Shown here: piece after piece, positions 1 to 5,773 of the stretch
Numbering within the stretch: the stretch's first letter is position 1
How the letters are laid out: every line of letters begins with the position of its first letter
Source: JACDBD01 sp050743385
GTDB taxonomy: Bacteria; Actinomycetota; Acidimicrobiia; IMCC26256; JACDBD01
DNA length: 16,683 nt
NCBI GenBank assembly: GCA_050743385.1
Contig: JBOGFJ010000280.1
Coordinates: forward strand, 1 to 16,683
Reading direction: 5' to 3'
Program-made: the position numbers and the translations under genes
Notes under the pieces: generated by a model
Database searches by the model: none
The model's input: the letters and a program-made list of their open reading frames with translations, nothing else
Told to the model about the DNA's origin: nothing

Positions 1-455
1 GCGTGCTGGGGGTGCCGTGGCGTCGCTTCCCGAGATCGGTGAAGCCGAGACCGAGGGGCTCGGCGAACTTGACCAGCCACTCGAAGTGCGCGGCCGCGAA
101 CCGGAACGTGCCGCCGTCGACGGTGCCTTCCGTGCTCACGAGCTCGGGCGCGGTCCCGGCGCCCGCGCCGTTGCGGGGCCGGAACACCACGCCGAGCTCG
201 TTCAGCAGGATCTCTTTGCCCGCCCGGTAGCCGTCGACGTCGGCGGCGTTGATCACCTTGCGCAGCTGGGCCTCGACGAAGAGGTGGCTGAAGACCGAGA
301 ACTGCACGGTGAGATGGCGCACGTCGGCACGGGTCGCGCCGCCGGTCGCGAACCAGGGGGTGTAGGGGTTGGCGACGACGACGGGATGGTGCGCGACGAG
401 CTCGGCGGCGCGGGCCTCGAAGGTGCGGAAGTCGGCGGTGGTGGCGACGGGCACG
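1..455 (-). CDS. TenA/heme-oxygenase-like fold protein, partial (C-terminus beyond window)
   Basis: The frame opening at a GTG (453-455) stays open for 151 codons to the window edge, so the C-terminus is missing. An in-frame stop about 14 codons upstream limits the start; GTG is the only good start and has a weak AGGGGG four bases before it. The product has the helical pattern of the heme-oxygenase/TenA-like or iron-containing redox enzyme superfamily. Visible blocks are HPVVVANPYTPWF, then FSVFSHLFVEAQ, then GKEILLNELGVVF, and later a histidine-glutamate pair in FAAAHFEWL. Glutamate and histidine in such blocks act as metal ligands in related diiron enzymes. It is divergent from an AsnC-type regulator, which might control it. 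The fold is fairly clear from the pattern; the substrate is unknown. Overlapping frames here give proline/serine-rich nonsense and were rejected. Confidence 0.62.
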
Positions 456-499
456 ATGCCCCCTGGACGGCCCCTGGTTCGAGCGTTCTGTCGGTGCTA

Positions 500-527
500 T
501 TCATACCCTGGTGGTAGGAGCGGTCAA
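500..527 (-). promoter_or_regulatory. Sigma-70-like promoter for the leftward gene
   Basis: Read on the minus strand, TTGACC (527-522, five of six matches to TTGACA) is followed after 16 bases by TATGAA (505-500, four of six matches to TATAAT). Transcription would start near 493, giving a leader of about 38 bases to the GTG at 455. This is the best-looking promoter in the window. Confidence 0.6.
504..516. promoter_or_regulatory. Candidate operator, TACC-N5-GGTA
   Basis: An inverted repeat with TACC and GGTA arms around a five-base centre lies almost entirely in the spacer between the -35 and -10 boxes of the leftward promoter. A protein bound there would block that promoter. The neighbouring AsnC-family gene is the obvious candidate regulator, but four-base arms can occur by chance. 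Confidence 0.3.
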
Positions 528-563
528 CACCCGGCGGGATCGATGGTCAGACTGCCCACGAGG

Positions 564-579
564 ACGGCCGATCAGCCGT
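564..579. promoter_or_regulatory. Candidate operator, 16-base near-perfect palindrome
   Basis: ACGGCCGATCAGCCGT is self-complementary except for one mismatched pair (C569/A574). Its last base overlaps the first base of the TACAAT -10 box of the regulator gene. The position, directly upstream of the regulator's own promoter, is typical of autoregulation by Lrp/AsnC proteins. Assigning it to this regulator is inference. Confidence 0.42.
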
Positions 580-584
580 ACAAT
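579..584 (+). promoter_or_regulatory. -10 box (TACAAT) for the asnC-hmgA-FAH operon
   Basis: TACAAT matches the -10 consensus at five of six positions and ends nine bases before the ATG at 594. Transcription would start at or within a few bases of the start codon, so the mRNA would be leaderless or nearly so, which is common in actinobacteria. No convincing -35 box is visible, which would fit an activator- or repressor-controlled promoter. Confidence 0.5.
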
Positions 585-593
585 CTGGGCGGG

Positions 594-1088
594 ATGACCA
601 GGCCCATCGACGGCCTCGACGGCCGCCTCATCCGGGCGCTCGCCGACAACCCCCGCGCCGGGGTGTTGGAGCTCGCCCGTCTCCTCGGCGTGGCCCGGGG
701 CACGGTGCAGGCCCGGCTCGACAAGCTGCGCGGGCGCGGCGTCGTCACCGGGTTCGGGCCCGACATCGATCTCATTCGCATCGGCTACGAGGTGCTGGCG
801 TTCACGTCGATCGAGATCGCCCAGGGCCGGCTGGCCGACGTCGTCGCCCACCTCGACGACATTCCGGAGGTGCTCGAGGTACATGCGACCACCGGGCAGG
901 GCGATCTGCACTGCCGGGTCGTGGCGCGCACGAACGAGCACCTCCAGCAGGTGGTCAACCGCATGCTCGAGGTGCAGGGCATCAACCGGACGACCACCGT
1001 GATCGCGCTCTCCGAGCAGATTCCCTTGCGGGTTCAGCCGCTCATCGCGGCCGCGACCGCCGCCGAGCAGGAGACTTCGAATGGATGA
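594..1088 (+). CDS. Lrp/AsnC family transcriptional regulator
   Basis: This is a 164-residue protein, the usual size for the family. Residues about 5-60 form the AsnC-type winged helix-turn-helix, with IDGLDGRLIRAL leading into LLGVARGTVQARLDKL as the recognition region. The rest is the RAM ligand-binding domain with alternating beta strands, including a GDLHCRVV strand. The ATG at 594 is chosen because the family starts a few residues before the DGLDGRLIRAL helix; longer upstream readings only add low-quality residues. The gene overlaps the next one by eight bases (ATGGATGA), so the two are translated together. Co-transcription with homogentisate dioxygenase suggests it senses tyrosine, homogentisate or a related aromatic and controls this operon, and perhaps the divergent gene. 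The family and domain assignment is firm; the ligand is inferred. Confidence 0.9.
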   Translation: MTRPIDGLDGRLIRALADNPRAGVLELARLLGVARGTVQARLDKLRGRGVVTGFGPDIDLIRIGYEVLAFTSIEIAQGRLADVVAHLDDIPEVLEVHATTGQGDLHCRVVARTNEHLQQVVNRMLEVQGINRTTTVIALSEQIPLRVQPLIAAATAAEQETSNG

Positions 1089-2193
1089 GGATTTCGTGCG
1101 TCCGCAGTGGGTGAAGGGCACGACGTCGCGCCAGGCACACGTCGCCCTGCCCGAGGGCACGGTCGAGGAGGAGCACGGGCGCGAGGGCTTCAGCGGGCCC
1201 GCGAGCCATCTCTACCGGCTGCACCCACCGACCGGCTGGGTGCGGGTCGACGGGCCGTTGCGGCCCGTCGCGCTCGATACGCGCGGGCTCGCGATCGATG
1301 TGGATGCACCACCGACCGTCCTGCTCGCCAACGACGACCTGCGCGTCGGGTGGTGGCAGCGCCCATCGGGTGAGCCGAGCTGGTTCCTGCGCAACGCCGA
1401 CGGCGACGTCCTCTTCCTGGTGCACGCGGGGGAGGGGCGCCTCGAAACCGAGTACGGGCCGCTCGACTACCGGCCCGGCGACTACCTGCTCGTTCCTCGG
1501 GGCACGACGCACCGATTCGTCGCCAGCACACTGACCGCGCTGCTGACCGTCGAGGCGCTCGAAGGTGCACTGCACCTTCCCGATCGTGGCCTGTTGGGCC
1601 GGCACGCGCTGTTCGATCCGGCCGTCGTGGAGGTGCCCGACCCCGATCCGCACGAGGAGGAGGGCGAGTTCGAGGTGCGCGTGCTGCGGCGCGGGGCGCT
1701 CACATCGGTCGTGTACCCGTTCCACCCGCTCGACGTCGTCGGCTGGAAGGGCGACCTGGCGCCCCTGCGGCTCAACGTCGACGACTTCCGGCCGGTGACG
1801 TCGGCGCGCTACCACCTCCCGCCGTCTGCCCACACGACGTTCGTGGGGGAGCGCTTCGTGGTTGCGACGTTCGCGCCGCGACCGTTCGAGACCGATCCCG
1901 AGGCGCTGCGGGTGCCGTTCTTCCATCGCAACACCGACTACGACGAGGTGATCTTCTACCACCGGGGCGACTTCTTCAGTCGGGCCGGCATCGAGGTCGG
2001 CATGCTCACGTTCCATCCCGCCGGGATCCACCACGGCCCGCAGCCCCAGGCGGTCGAGCGCGCCGCCACGCGCCCGCCCGGGGGCCACGCCGACGAGGTC
2101 GCGGTGAACATCGACGCTCGCCGGCCGCTCGCGCTCATGCCGGCGGCGGCGAGCATCCATGTCGACGGCTACGACCGCTCCTGGCGGTCGTGA
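1081..2193 (+). CDS. hmgA: Homogentisate 1,2-dioxygenase
   Basis: This enzyme opens the ring of homogentisate with oxygen and Fe(II) to give maleylacetoacetate in tyrosine and phenylalanine breakdown. The 370-residue product is shorter than the roughly 430-445 residues of classical HmgA but fits the compact bacterial form. An N-terminal cupin-like half has the pattern DVLFLVHAGEG and PGDYLLVPRGTTHRF. The C-terminal half carries the iron site: His282 in FFHRN, an acidic pair at Asp288/Glu289, and His318 in GIHHGP, matching human His335, Glu341 and His371. AGGAGA six bases before the ATG is a good ribosome binding site. The gene overlaps the regulator by eight bases and the FAH gene by four. 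No 4-hydroxyphenylpyruvate dioxygenase or maleylacetoacetate isomerase gene is in the window. A related aromatic substrate cannot be excluded. Confidence 0.9.
   Translation: MDEDFVRPQWVKGTTSRQAHVALPEGTVEEEHGREGFSGPASHLYRLHPPTGWVRVDGPLRPVALDTRGLAIDVDAPPTVLLANDDLRVGWWQRPSGEPSWFLRNADGDVLFLVHAGEGRLETEYGPLDYRPGDYLLVPRGTTHRFVASTLTALLTVEALEGALHLPDRGLLGRHALFDPAVVEVPDPDPHEEEGEFEVRVLRRGALTSVVYPFHPLDVVGWKGDLAPLRLNVDDFRPVTSARYHLPPSAHTTFVGERFVVATFAPRPFETDPEALRVPFFHRNTDYDEVIFYHRGDFFSRAGIEVGMLTFHPAGIHHGPQPQAVERAATRPPGGHADEVAVNIDARRPLALMPAAASIHVDGYDRSWRS
2171..2191 (+). promoter_or_regulatory. Hairpin burying the FAH start codon
   Basis: ACGACCGC (2171-2178) pairs perfectly with GCGGTCGT (2184-2191) around a five-base TCCTG loop. 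The 3' arm covers the first two bases of the GTG start (2190-2192) and meets the hmgA stop (2191-2193). No Shine-Dalgarno sequence precedes this start. A ribosome finishing hmgA would melt the stem, so the FAH protein would be made mainly by coupled re-initiation. Confidence 0.5.
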
Positions 2194-2990
2194 CCGTGCG
2201 GCTCGACGTTCCGGCGCATCCGCCGTCGATCCGCGACTTCTACGCGTTCGAAGAGCACGTCGCCACCGCGCGCCGGGCGCGCGGCCTCGAGATGGTGCCC
2301 GAGTGGTACGAGGCGCCCGCCTTCTACTTCTCCAACCCGCACTCGGTGATCGGGCCCGACGCGCTCGTCGCGGCGCCGCCCGGGTGCGGGGAGCTCGACT
2401 ACGAGCTCGAGGTCGCGGTGGTCGTCGGCACCGGCGGACGCGATCTCGATCCCGGTGACGCCGAGGCGCACATCGCCGGGTTCACGATCATGAACGACTG
2501 GAGCGCACGGGATCTCCAGCGCCACGAGATGAAGGTCGGGCTCGGCCCGGCGAAGGGGAAGGACTTCGCCACGTCGCTCGGCCCGTGGGTCGTGACCCCC
2601 GACGAGCTCGCCGACCGTCGTGCCGCCAAGGCCTACGACCTCGCCATGACGGCGCGCGTGAACGGGCGCGAGTACTCGCGTGGCAATCTCGCCGACCTGC
2701 ACTGGAGCTTCGGCGAGATGCTCGCGTACGCGTCGCGCGGTGCCGAGCTCGTGCCCGGCGATGTCATCGGGTCGGGAACGTGCGGCACCGGCTGCATCCT
2801 CGAGCTCTCGCTGGTGCACGGCAGCGACCGGTACCCGTGGCTCCAACCCGGCGACGTGGTCGAGCTCGAGGTCGAGCGACTCGGCGTGCTGCGCAACACG
2901 GTCGGGTCGCGCCCCGTCGACGGGAGTGTGGCCGACCGGGGCAGTCCTGAGCGCGGGTCGCAGGTCAACGAGCGCCGCAGGCCGGGGTGA
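2190..2990 (+). CDS. Fumarylacetoacetate hydrolase family protein
   Basis: Next to hmgA, the expected reaction is cleavage of fumarylacetoacetate to fumarate and acetoacetate, the last step of homogentisate breakdown (fahA-type role). The 266-residue protein carries the family's metal ligands: Asp16 in SIRDFYAF, Glu72 and Glu74 in DYELEVAVVVG, and Asp103 in NDWSARDLQ. His23 in EEHVATARR is a candidate catalytic base, and the KGKDFATSLGPW loop (122-133) and GTCGTG near the C-terminus are typical. The GTG start overlaps the hmgA stop (GTGA). The FAH superfamily also includes hydratases, decarboxylases and acylpyruvases, so the substrate rests on context. The last 20 or so residues are charged and low in pattern, and probably lie outside the fold. 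Confidence 0.87.
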   Translation: MTVRLDVPAHPPSIRDFYAFEEHVATARRARGLEMVPEWYEAPAFYFSNPHSVIGPDALVAAPPGCGELDYELEVAVVVGTGGRDLDPGDAEAHIAGFTIMNDWSARDLQRHEMKVGLGPAKGKDFATSLGPWVVTPDELADRRAAKAYDLAMTARVNGREYSRGNLADLHWSFGEMLAYASRGAELVPGDVIGSGTCGTGCILELSLVHGSDRYPWLQPGDVVELEVERLGVLRNTVGSRPVDGSVADRGSPERGSQVNERRRPG

Positions 2991-3035
2991 TGACGGGAGA
3001 ACGGGCGAAATTCGCACGTTTTCCCGTCATGACCC
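2985..3035. terminator. Long palindrome between convergent genes, likely bidirectional terminator
   Basis: The palindrome is centred on 3010. Arms 2990-3009 and 3011-3030 pair over 20 positions with one mismatch (3004/3016) and one G-T pair (2999/3021). A further four pairs (2985-2988 with 3032-3035) follow after one mismatch. It starts at the FAH stop codon and ends about 25 bases before the pckG stop codon, so it sits where both convergent transcripts need to end. No U-run follows the stem on either strand, as is usual for GC-rich actinobacterial terminators. Confidence 0.7.
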
Positions 3036-3057
3036 GGAACCGGTGCGCCAAGCTCGG

Positions 3058-4866
3058 CTACGCCTGGCCGAGGCGCTCCCGGAGCGCGGTGAGCTCCTCG
3101 CGCAGCGCGGCGGGGAGCTTCTCGCCCATCGCGGCATAGTGCTCCTCGATGAGTGGAAGCTCGTCGCGCCATTCCCCCGGATCGACGCGCACAGCGGCGG
3201 CGACGTCGTCGAGCGGGACGTCGAGGCCCTCGAGGTCGAGCTCGCCGGCGTCGGGCACCCGGCCGATCGGGGTGTCGACGGCGTCGGCGGTCCCATCGCA
3301 GCGCTGGAACACCCATTCCAGGACGCGGGAGTTGTCGCCGAAGCCGGGCCACAGGTAACGGCCCTCGCCGTCCTTGCGGAACCAGTTCACGCCGTAGATG
3401 CGCGGGAGCTTCGACTCGTCGGTGCGGTCGGTCATGCTCAGCCAGTGCGCGAAGTAGTCGGCCATGTGGTAACCGCAGAACGGCAGCATCGCGAACGGGT
3501 CGCGCCGCAACGTGCCGACGGCGCCGGCGGCGGCGGCGGTCTTCTCGGAGCCCATCGTGGAACCGATGAAGACACCGTGGCGCCAGTCGCGGGCCTCGAA
3601 CACGAGCGGCACGGTCGTGGCGCGCCGGCCTCCGAACAGGAAGGCCGAGATGGGGACGCCCTTCGGGTCTTCCCATTCGGGTGCGATCGACGGACACTGC
3701 GACGCGGGCACACAGAAGCGGGAGTTGGGATGGGCCGCGGGCGTGTCGGCGTCGGGGGTCCAGTCGTTGCGGCGCCAGTCGGTGCAGTGCGCGGGCGGAT
3801 CGCTCATGCCCTCCCACCACACGTCGCCGTCGTCGGTGAGGGCGGTGTTGGTGAACACGGTGTTGCGCTCGAGCGTGCGCATCGCGTTCGGATTCGTCTT
3901 CATGTTGGTGCCCGGCGCCACGCCGAAGAACCCATACTCCGGATTGATCGCGTAGAGACGGCCGTCGTCGCCGAACTTCATCCACGCGATGTCGTCGCCG
4001 ACCGTCTCGGCCTTCCAGCCTGGAAGCGTCGGGATCAGCATGGCGAGGTTGGTCTTCCCGCACGCCGACGGGAACGCGGCCGCGATGTAACGGCTGCGAC
4101 CCTCGGGGTTCGTCAGCTTGAGGATCAGCATGTGCTCGGCGAGCCAGCCCTCGTCGCGGGCGATCACCGACGCGATCCGCAACGCGAAGCACTTCTTGCC
4201 GAGCAGGGCATTGCCGCCGTACCCCGACCCGTACGACCAGATCTCTCGGCTCTCGGGGAAGTGCACGATCCACTTCTCGTCGTCGTTGCACGGCCAGGGC
4301 ACGTCGTCCTCACCGGGCTCGAGCGGTGCCCCCACGGAGTGCATGCAGGGCACGAACTCGCCGTCCCCGAGCACGTCGAGAGCGGCGGTACCGGCGCGGG
4401 TCATCGTGCGCATGCTGAGCGCGACGTAGGGCGAGTCGGTGATCTCGACGCCGATGTACGACAGGGGCGAGCCGAGCGGCCCCATGCTGAAGGGGATGAC
4501 GTACATCGTGCGCCCCCGCATCGACCCCCGGAACAGCTCGGTGAGGTGGGCGCGCATCTCCGTGGGCTCGCGCCAATTGTTCGTCGGGCCGGCGTCGTCT
4601 TCCCGGTCGGAGCAGATGAACGTGCGGTCCTCCACCCGGGCGGTGTCACTGGGGTCGGATGCGGTCCAGTAGGAGCCGGGCCGACGGGCGGGATCGAGCT
4701 CGACGAACGTGCCCGCGCCGACGAGCTGCTTGGCCAGCAGTTCGAACTCCTCGTCGGACCCGTCGCACCAGTGCACCGCCTCCGGCTGGCACAGCTCGGC
4801 GGCCTCCTCGACCCACCGCAGCAGGCGTTGGTTGCTGGTGGGTGGGGCGTTGAGCGCGATGGACAC
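3058..4866 (-). CDS. pckG: Phosphoenolpyruvate carboxykinase (GTP)
   Basis: This enzyme converts oxaloacetate and GTP to PEP, CO2 and GDP, linking the TCA cycle to gluconeogenesis. The 602 residues match the GTP-type family, not the ATP-type. The P-loop is FPSACGKTN (residues 265-273) with the hyper-reactive cysteine at 269. The second metal/nucleotide block is DDIAWMKFGDDG (291-302), followed by NPEYGFFGVAPGTN. GSTMGSEKTAAAAG and FGDNSRVLEWVFQR, typical of GTP-PEPCK, come later. The start is the GTG at 4864-4866, eight bases after AAGGAG. An in-frame GTG six bases upstream overlaps that ribosome site, and an even earlier start would add about 20 unlikely residues. It is a single-gene unit divergent from the small membrane protein gene. 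Acetoacetate and fumarate from the neighbouring homogentisate pathway feed the TCA cycle, so it is a metabolically sensible neighbour. Confidence 0.96.
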   Translation of the reverse strand: MSIALNAPPTSNQRLLRWVEEAAELCQPEAVHWCDGSDEEFELLAKQLVGAGTFVELDPARRPGSYWTASDPSDTARVEDRTFICSDREDDAGPTNNWREPTEMRAHLTELFRGSMRGRTMYVIPFSMGPLGSPLSYIGVEITDSPYVALSMRTMTRAGTAALDVLGDGEFVPCMHSVGAPLEPGEDDVPWPCNDDEKWIVHFPESREIWSYGSGYGGNALLGKKCFALRIASVIARDEGWLAEHMLILKLTNPEGRSRYIAAAFPSACGKTNLAMLIPTLPGWKAETVGDDIAWMKFGDDGRLYAINPEYGFFGVAPGTNMKTNPNAMRTLERNTVFTNTALTDDGDVWWEGMSDPPAHCTDWRRNDWTPDADTPAAHPNSRFCVPASQCPSIAPEWEDPKGVPISAFLFGGRRATTVPLVFEARDWRHGVFIGSTMGSEKTAAAAGAVGTLRRDPFAMLPFCGYHMADYFAHWLSMTDRTDESKLPRIYGVNWFRKDGEGRYLWPGFGDNSRVLEWVFQRCDGTADAVDTPIGRVPDAGELDLEGLDVPLDDVAAAVRVDPGEWRDELPLIEEHYAAMGEKLPAALREELTALRERLGQA

Positions 4867-4895
4867 AGCCGACACTCCTTCACGGGAGGGGATCC

Positions 4896-4926
4896 AGCCT
4901 ACCGGCGGAGGCGCGAACCGACCCAA
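4896..4926 (-). promoter_or_regulatory. Weak candidate promoter for pckG
   Basis: On the minus strand, TTGGGT (4926-4921) is followed after 19 bases by TAGGCT (4901-4896). It lies about 30 bases upstream of the GTG, leaving room for the AAGGAG site. The spacing is long and both boxes are imperfect. Confidence 0.3.
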
Positions 4927-4951
4927 CCGTGCCGATTTCCGGCGCCGCCGC

Positions 4952-4957
4952 TAGCCT
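4952..4957 (+). promoter_or_regulatory. Weak candidate -10 box (TAGCCT) for the GlsB-like gene
   Basis: TAGCCT fits TANNNT and lies 24 bases before the GTG at 4982, with GAGGGAG between as ribosome site. I see no -35 box. Only the position supports it. Confidence 0.25.
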
Positions 4958-4981
4958 GCCGCCGAGCGAGGGAGCCATCTG

Positions 4982-5251
4982 GTGAGCTGGGTGTCGTGGA
5001 TCGTGGTCGGGTTCGTCGCCGGCGCGTGCGCCAAGGCGGTCACCGGGGTCAGGGGCGCGGGGTGCCTCGGGACGATCGTGATCGGGATCCTCGGTGGGCT
5101 CCTCGGCGGGGCGGTCTTCCAGCTCGCCGGCGACGAGGGCATCAACGAGTTCAGCCTCTACTCGCTGCTGGTGGCGTTCATCGGCGCCACCGTCCTCCTC
5201 TTCCTCTGGGGTGCCCTCACCGGGAGCGGCCGGGGCCGCGAGCGCTACTGA
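4982..5251 (+). CDS. GlsB/YeaQ/YmgE-type small membrane protein (transglycosylase-associated family)
   Basis: This 89-residue protein is almost entirely membrane segments. A first helix (about 4-20, SWIVVGFVAGACAKAV) is followed by a glycine-rich second helix (about 27-48, with GILGGLLGGAVF) and a third (about 58-82). It ends in a short basic tail. The spacing of glycines and the conserved G-C-LGTIVIGILGG block fit the GlsB/YeaQ/YmgE family, which is stress-induced in several bacteria and of unknown molecular function despite the name. The GTG start follows a GAGGGAG ribosome site by nine bases. It faces the rpmB-side pair tail to tail, with only six bases between stop codons, so the two transcripts must terminate inside each other's 3' ends. 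Confidence 0.85.
   Translation: MSWVSWIVVGFVAGACAKAVTGVRGAGCLGTIVIGILGGLLGGAVFQLAGDEGINEFSLYSLLVAFIGATVLLFLWGALTGSGRGRERY
5225..5238. terminator. Short GC hairpin at the end of the GlsB-like gene, possible terminator
   Basis: GCGGC and GCCGC arms flank a CGGG loop inside the last codons of the small membrane protein gene, just before the convergent stop codons. There is no U-run. It is the only hairpin I see in this tight convergent junction, so it is a weak candidate for ending one or both transcripts. Confidence 0.25.
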
Positions 5252-5257
5252 GCTCGC

Positions 5258-5485
5258 CTACACCTCCGCGCCGGGCAGGCCCATGTCGCGCTCGGAGCCG
5301 ATGCGGATGTGGGTGGCCCGCCCCTCGCCGTCGAGCTCGAAGACCACCCGCTGGCCCTGGCGCAGCATGCGGAAGAGCGACCCGTCGAGGGCGTCGAGCG
5401 CGAGCGTGAAGCGCTCCTTGTCGGTGTCGCGGATGACGACTCCCTCGCGGCTCTGCGGGTCGTAGGTGGAGACGACCCCCTGCAT
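5258..5485 (-). CDS. Small cold-shock-like OB-fold protein coupled to rpmB
   Basis: The 75-residue product has the layout of a cold-shock domain: an opening QGVVSTYDPQSREGVV strand pair, an acidic turn, then LRQGQRVVFELDGEG and a last strand ATHIRIGSE. The short tail DMGLPGAEV looks unstructured. The aromatic RNA-binding motifs of true CspA proteins (KGFGFI and VFVHF) are absent: the matching places read REGVVI and RFTLAL. It may therefore be a degenerate cold-shock or S1-like domain with a different ligand. The ATG (5483-5485) directly follows the rpmB stop codon with no bases between, so it is almost certainly made from the rpmB message by coupled translation. Assignment to the OB-fold is by pattern only; the function is unknown. 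Confidence 0.72.
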   Translation of the reverse strand: MQGVVSTYDPQSREGVVIRDTDKERFTLALDALDGSLFRMLRQGQRVVFELDGEGRATHIRIGSERDMGLPGAEV

Positions 5486-5674
5486 CTACGGCTTCTGCAC
5501 CTTGCCGGCCCGGAGGCAGGAGGTGCAGACGTGGATGCGCCGGGGGGTGCCGTTCACGATCGCCCGGACCCGCTGGACGTTGGGGTTCCAGCGCCGCTTC
5601 GTGCGGCGGTGCGAATGGCTCAGGCGCATGCCGAAGCGCGGATGCTTGCCGCACACCTCGCAGACCGACGCCAT
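5486..5674 (-). CDS. rpmB: 50S ribosomal protein L28
   Basis: This 62-residue large-subunit protein begins MASVCEVCGKHPRFG and contains the family's basic SHSHRRTKRRWNPNVQ stretch. Two CxxC pairs (Cys5/Cys8 and Cys50/Cys53) make it the zinc-binding (C+) form. Many actinobacteria keep both a C+ and a zinc-free L28 and switch them with Zur; no second copy is in this window. The ATG at 5672-5674 is chosen because it is the family start and has GAGGTG five bases upstream. It is divergent from the fakA-like gene, as is common for rpmB, and is followed immediately by the OB-fold protein gene. Confidence 0.95.
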   Translation of the reverse strand: MASVCEVCGKHPRFGMRLSHSHRRTKRRWNPNVQRVRAIVNGTPRRIHVCTSCLRAGKVQKP

Positions 5675-5717
5675 CGGAGCACCTCGCAACCTTCGGGCAA
5701 CGCTCGGGAAACCGCAG

Positions 5718-5747
5718 ACGATAGCAGTAGGGCCGCGTTTCTCCGAA
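5718..5747 (-). promoter_or_regulatory. Candidate promoter for rpmB
   Basis: On the minus strand, TTCGGA (5747-5742) is followed after 18 bases by TATCGT (5723-5718), about 45 bases before the rpmB ATG. The -10 box is plausible and the -35 box weak. I did not find a clear Zur-type palindrome here. Confidence 0.35.
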
Positions 5748-5758
5748 CGTGACCCCGG

Positions 5759-5764
5759 TAACAT
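5759..5764 (+). promoter_or_regulatory. -10 box (TAACAT) for the fakA-recG run
   Basis: TAACAT ends nine bases before the ATG at 5774, the same geometry as TACAAT before the AsnC-type gene. No ribosome binding site separates it from the ATG, which supports a leaderless or near-leaderless transcript. Confidence 0.45.
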
Positions 5765-5773
5765 CACCGCCGC

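Noticed and set aside
369..593. Longer N-terminus for the AsnC-type regulator
   Set aside because: The added residues run through the divergent promoter and the opposing gene; the conserved helix begins just after ATG 594.
3504..3545. GCC/GGC-rich run in pckG as a possible repeat element
   Set aside because: It encodes the normal alanine-rich stretch after GSTMGSEKT of GTP-PEPCK.
4870..4926. Upstream start for pckG giving about 20 extra residues
   Set aside because: The extra residues are not typical of the family, and the AAGGAG ribosome site is placed for the GTG at 4866.
2680..5409. Long open frame antisense to pckG (909 codons)
   Set aside because: Its residues are low-complexity Arg/Gly/Ala/Pro patterns expected from the reverse strand of GC-rich codons, while the opposite strand encodes an unmistakable PEP carboxykinase.
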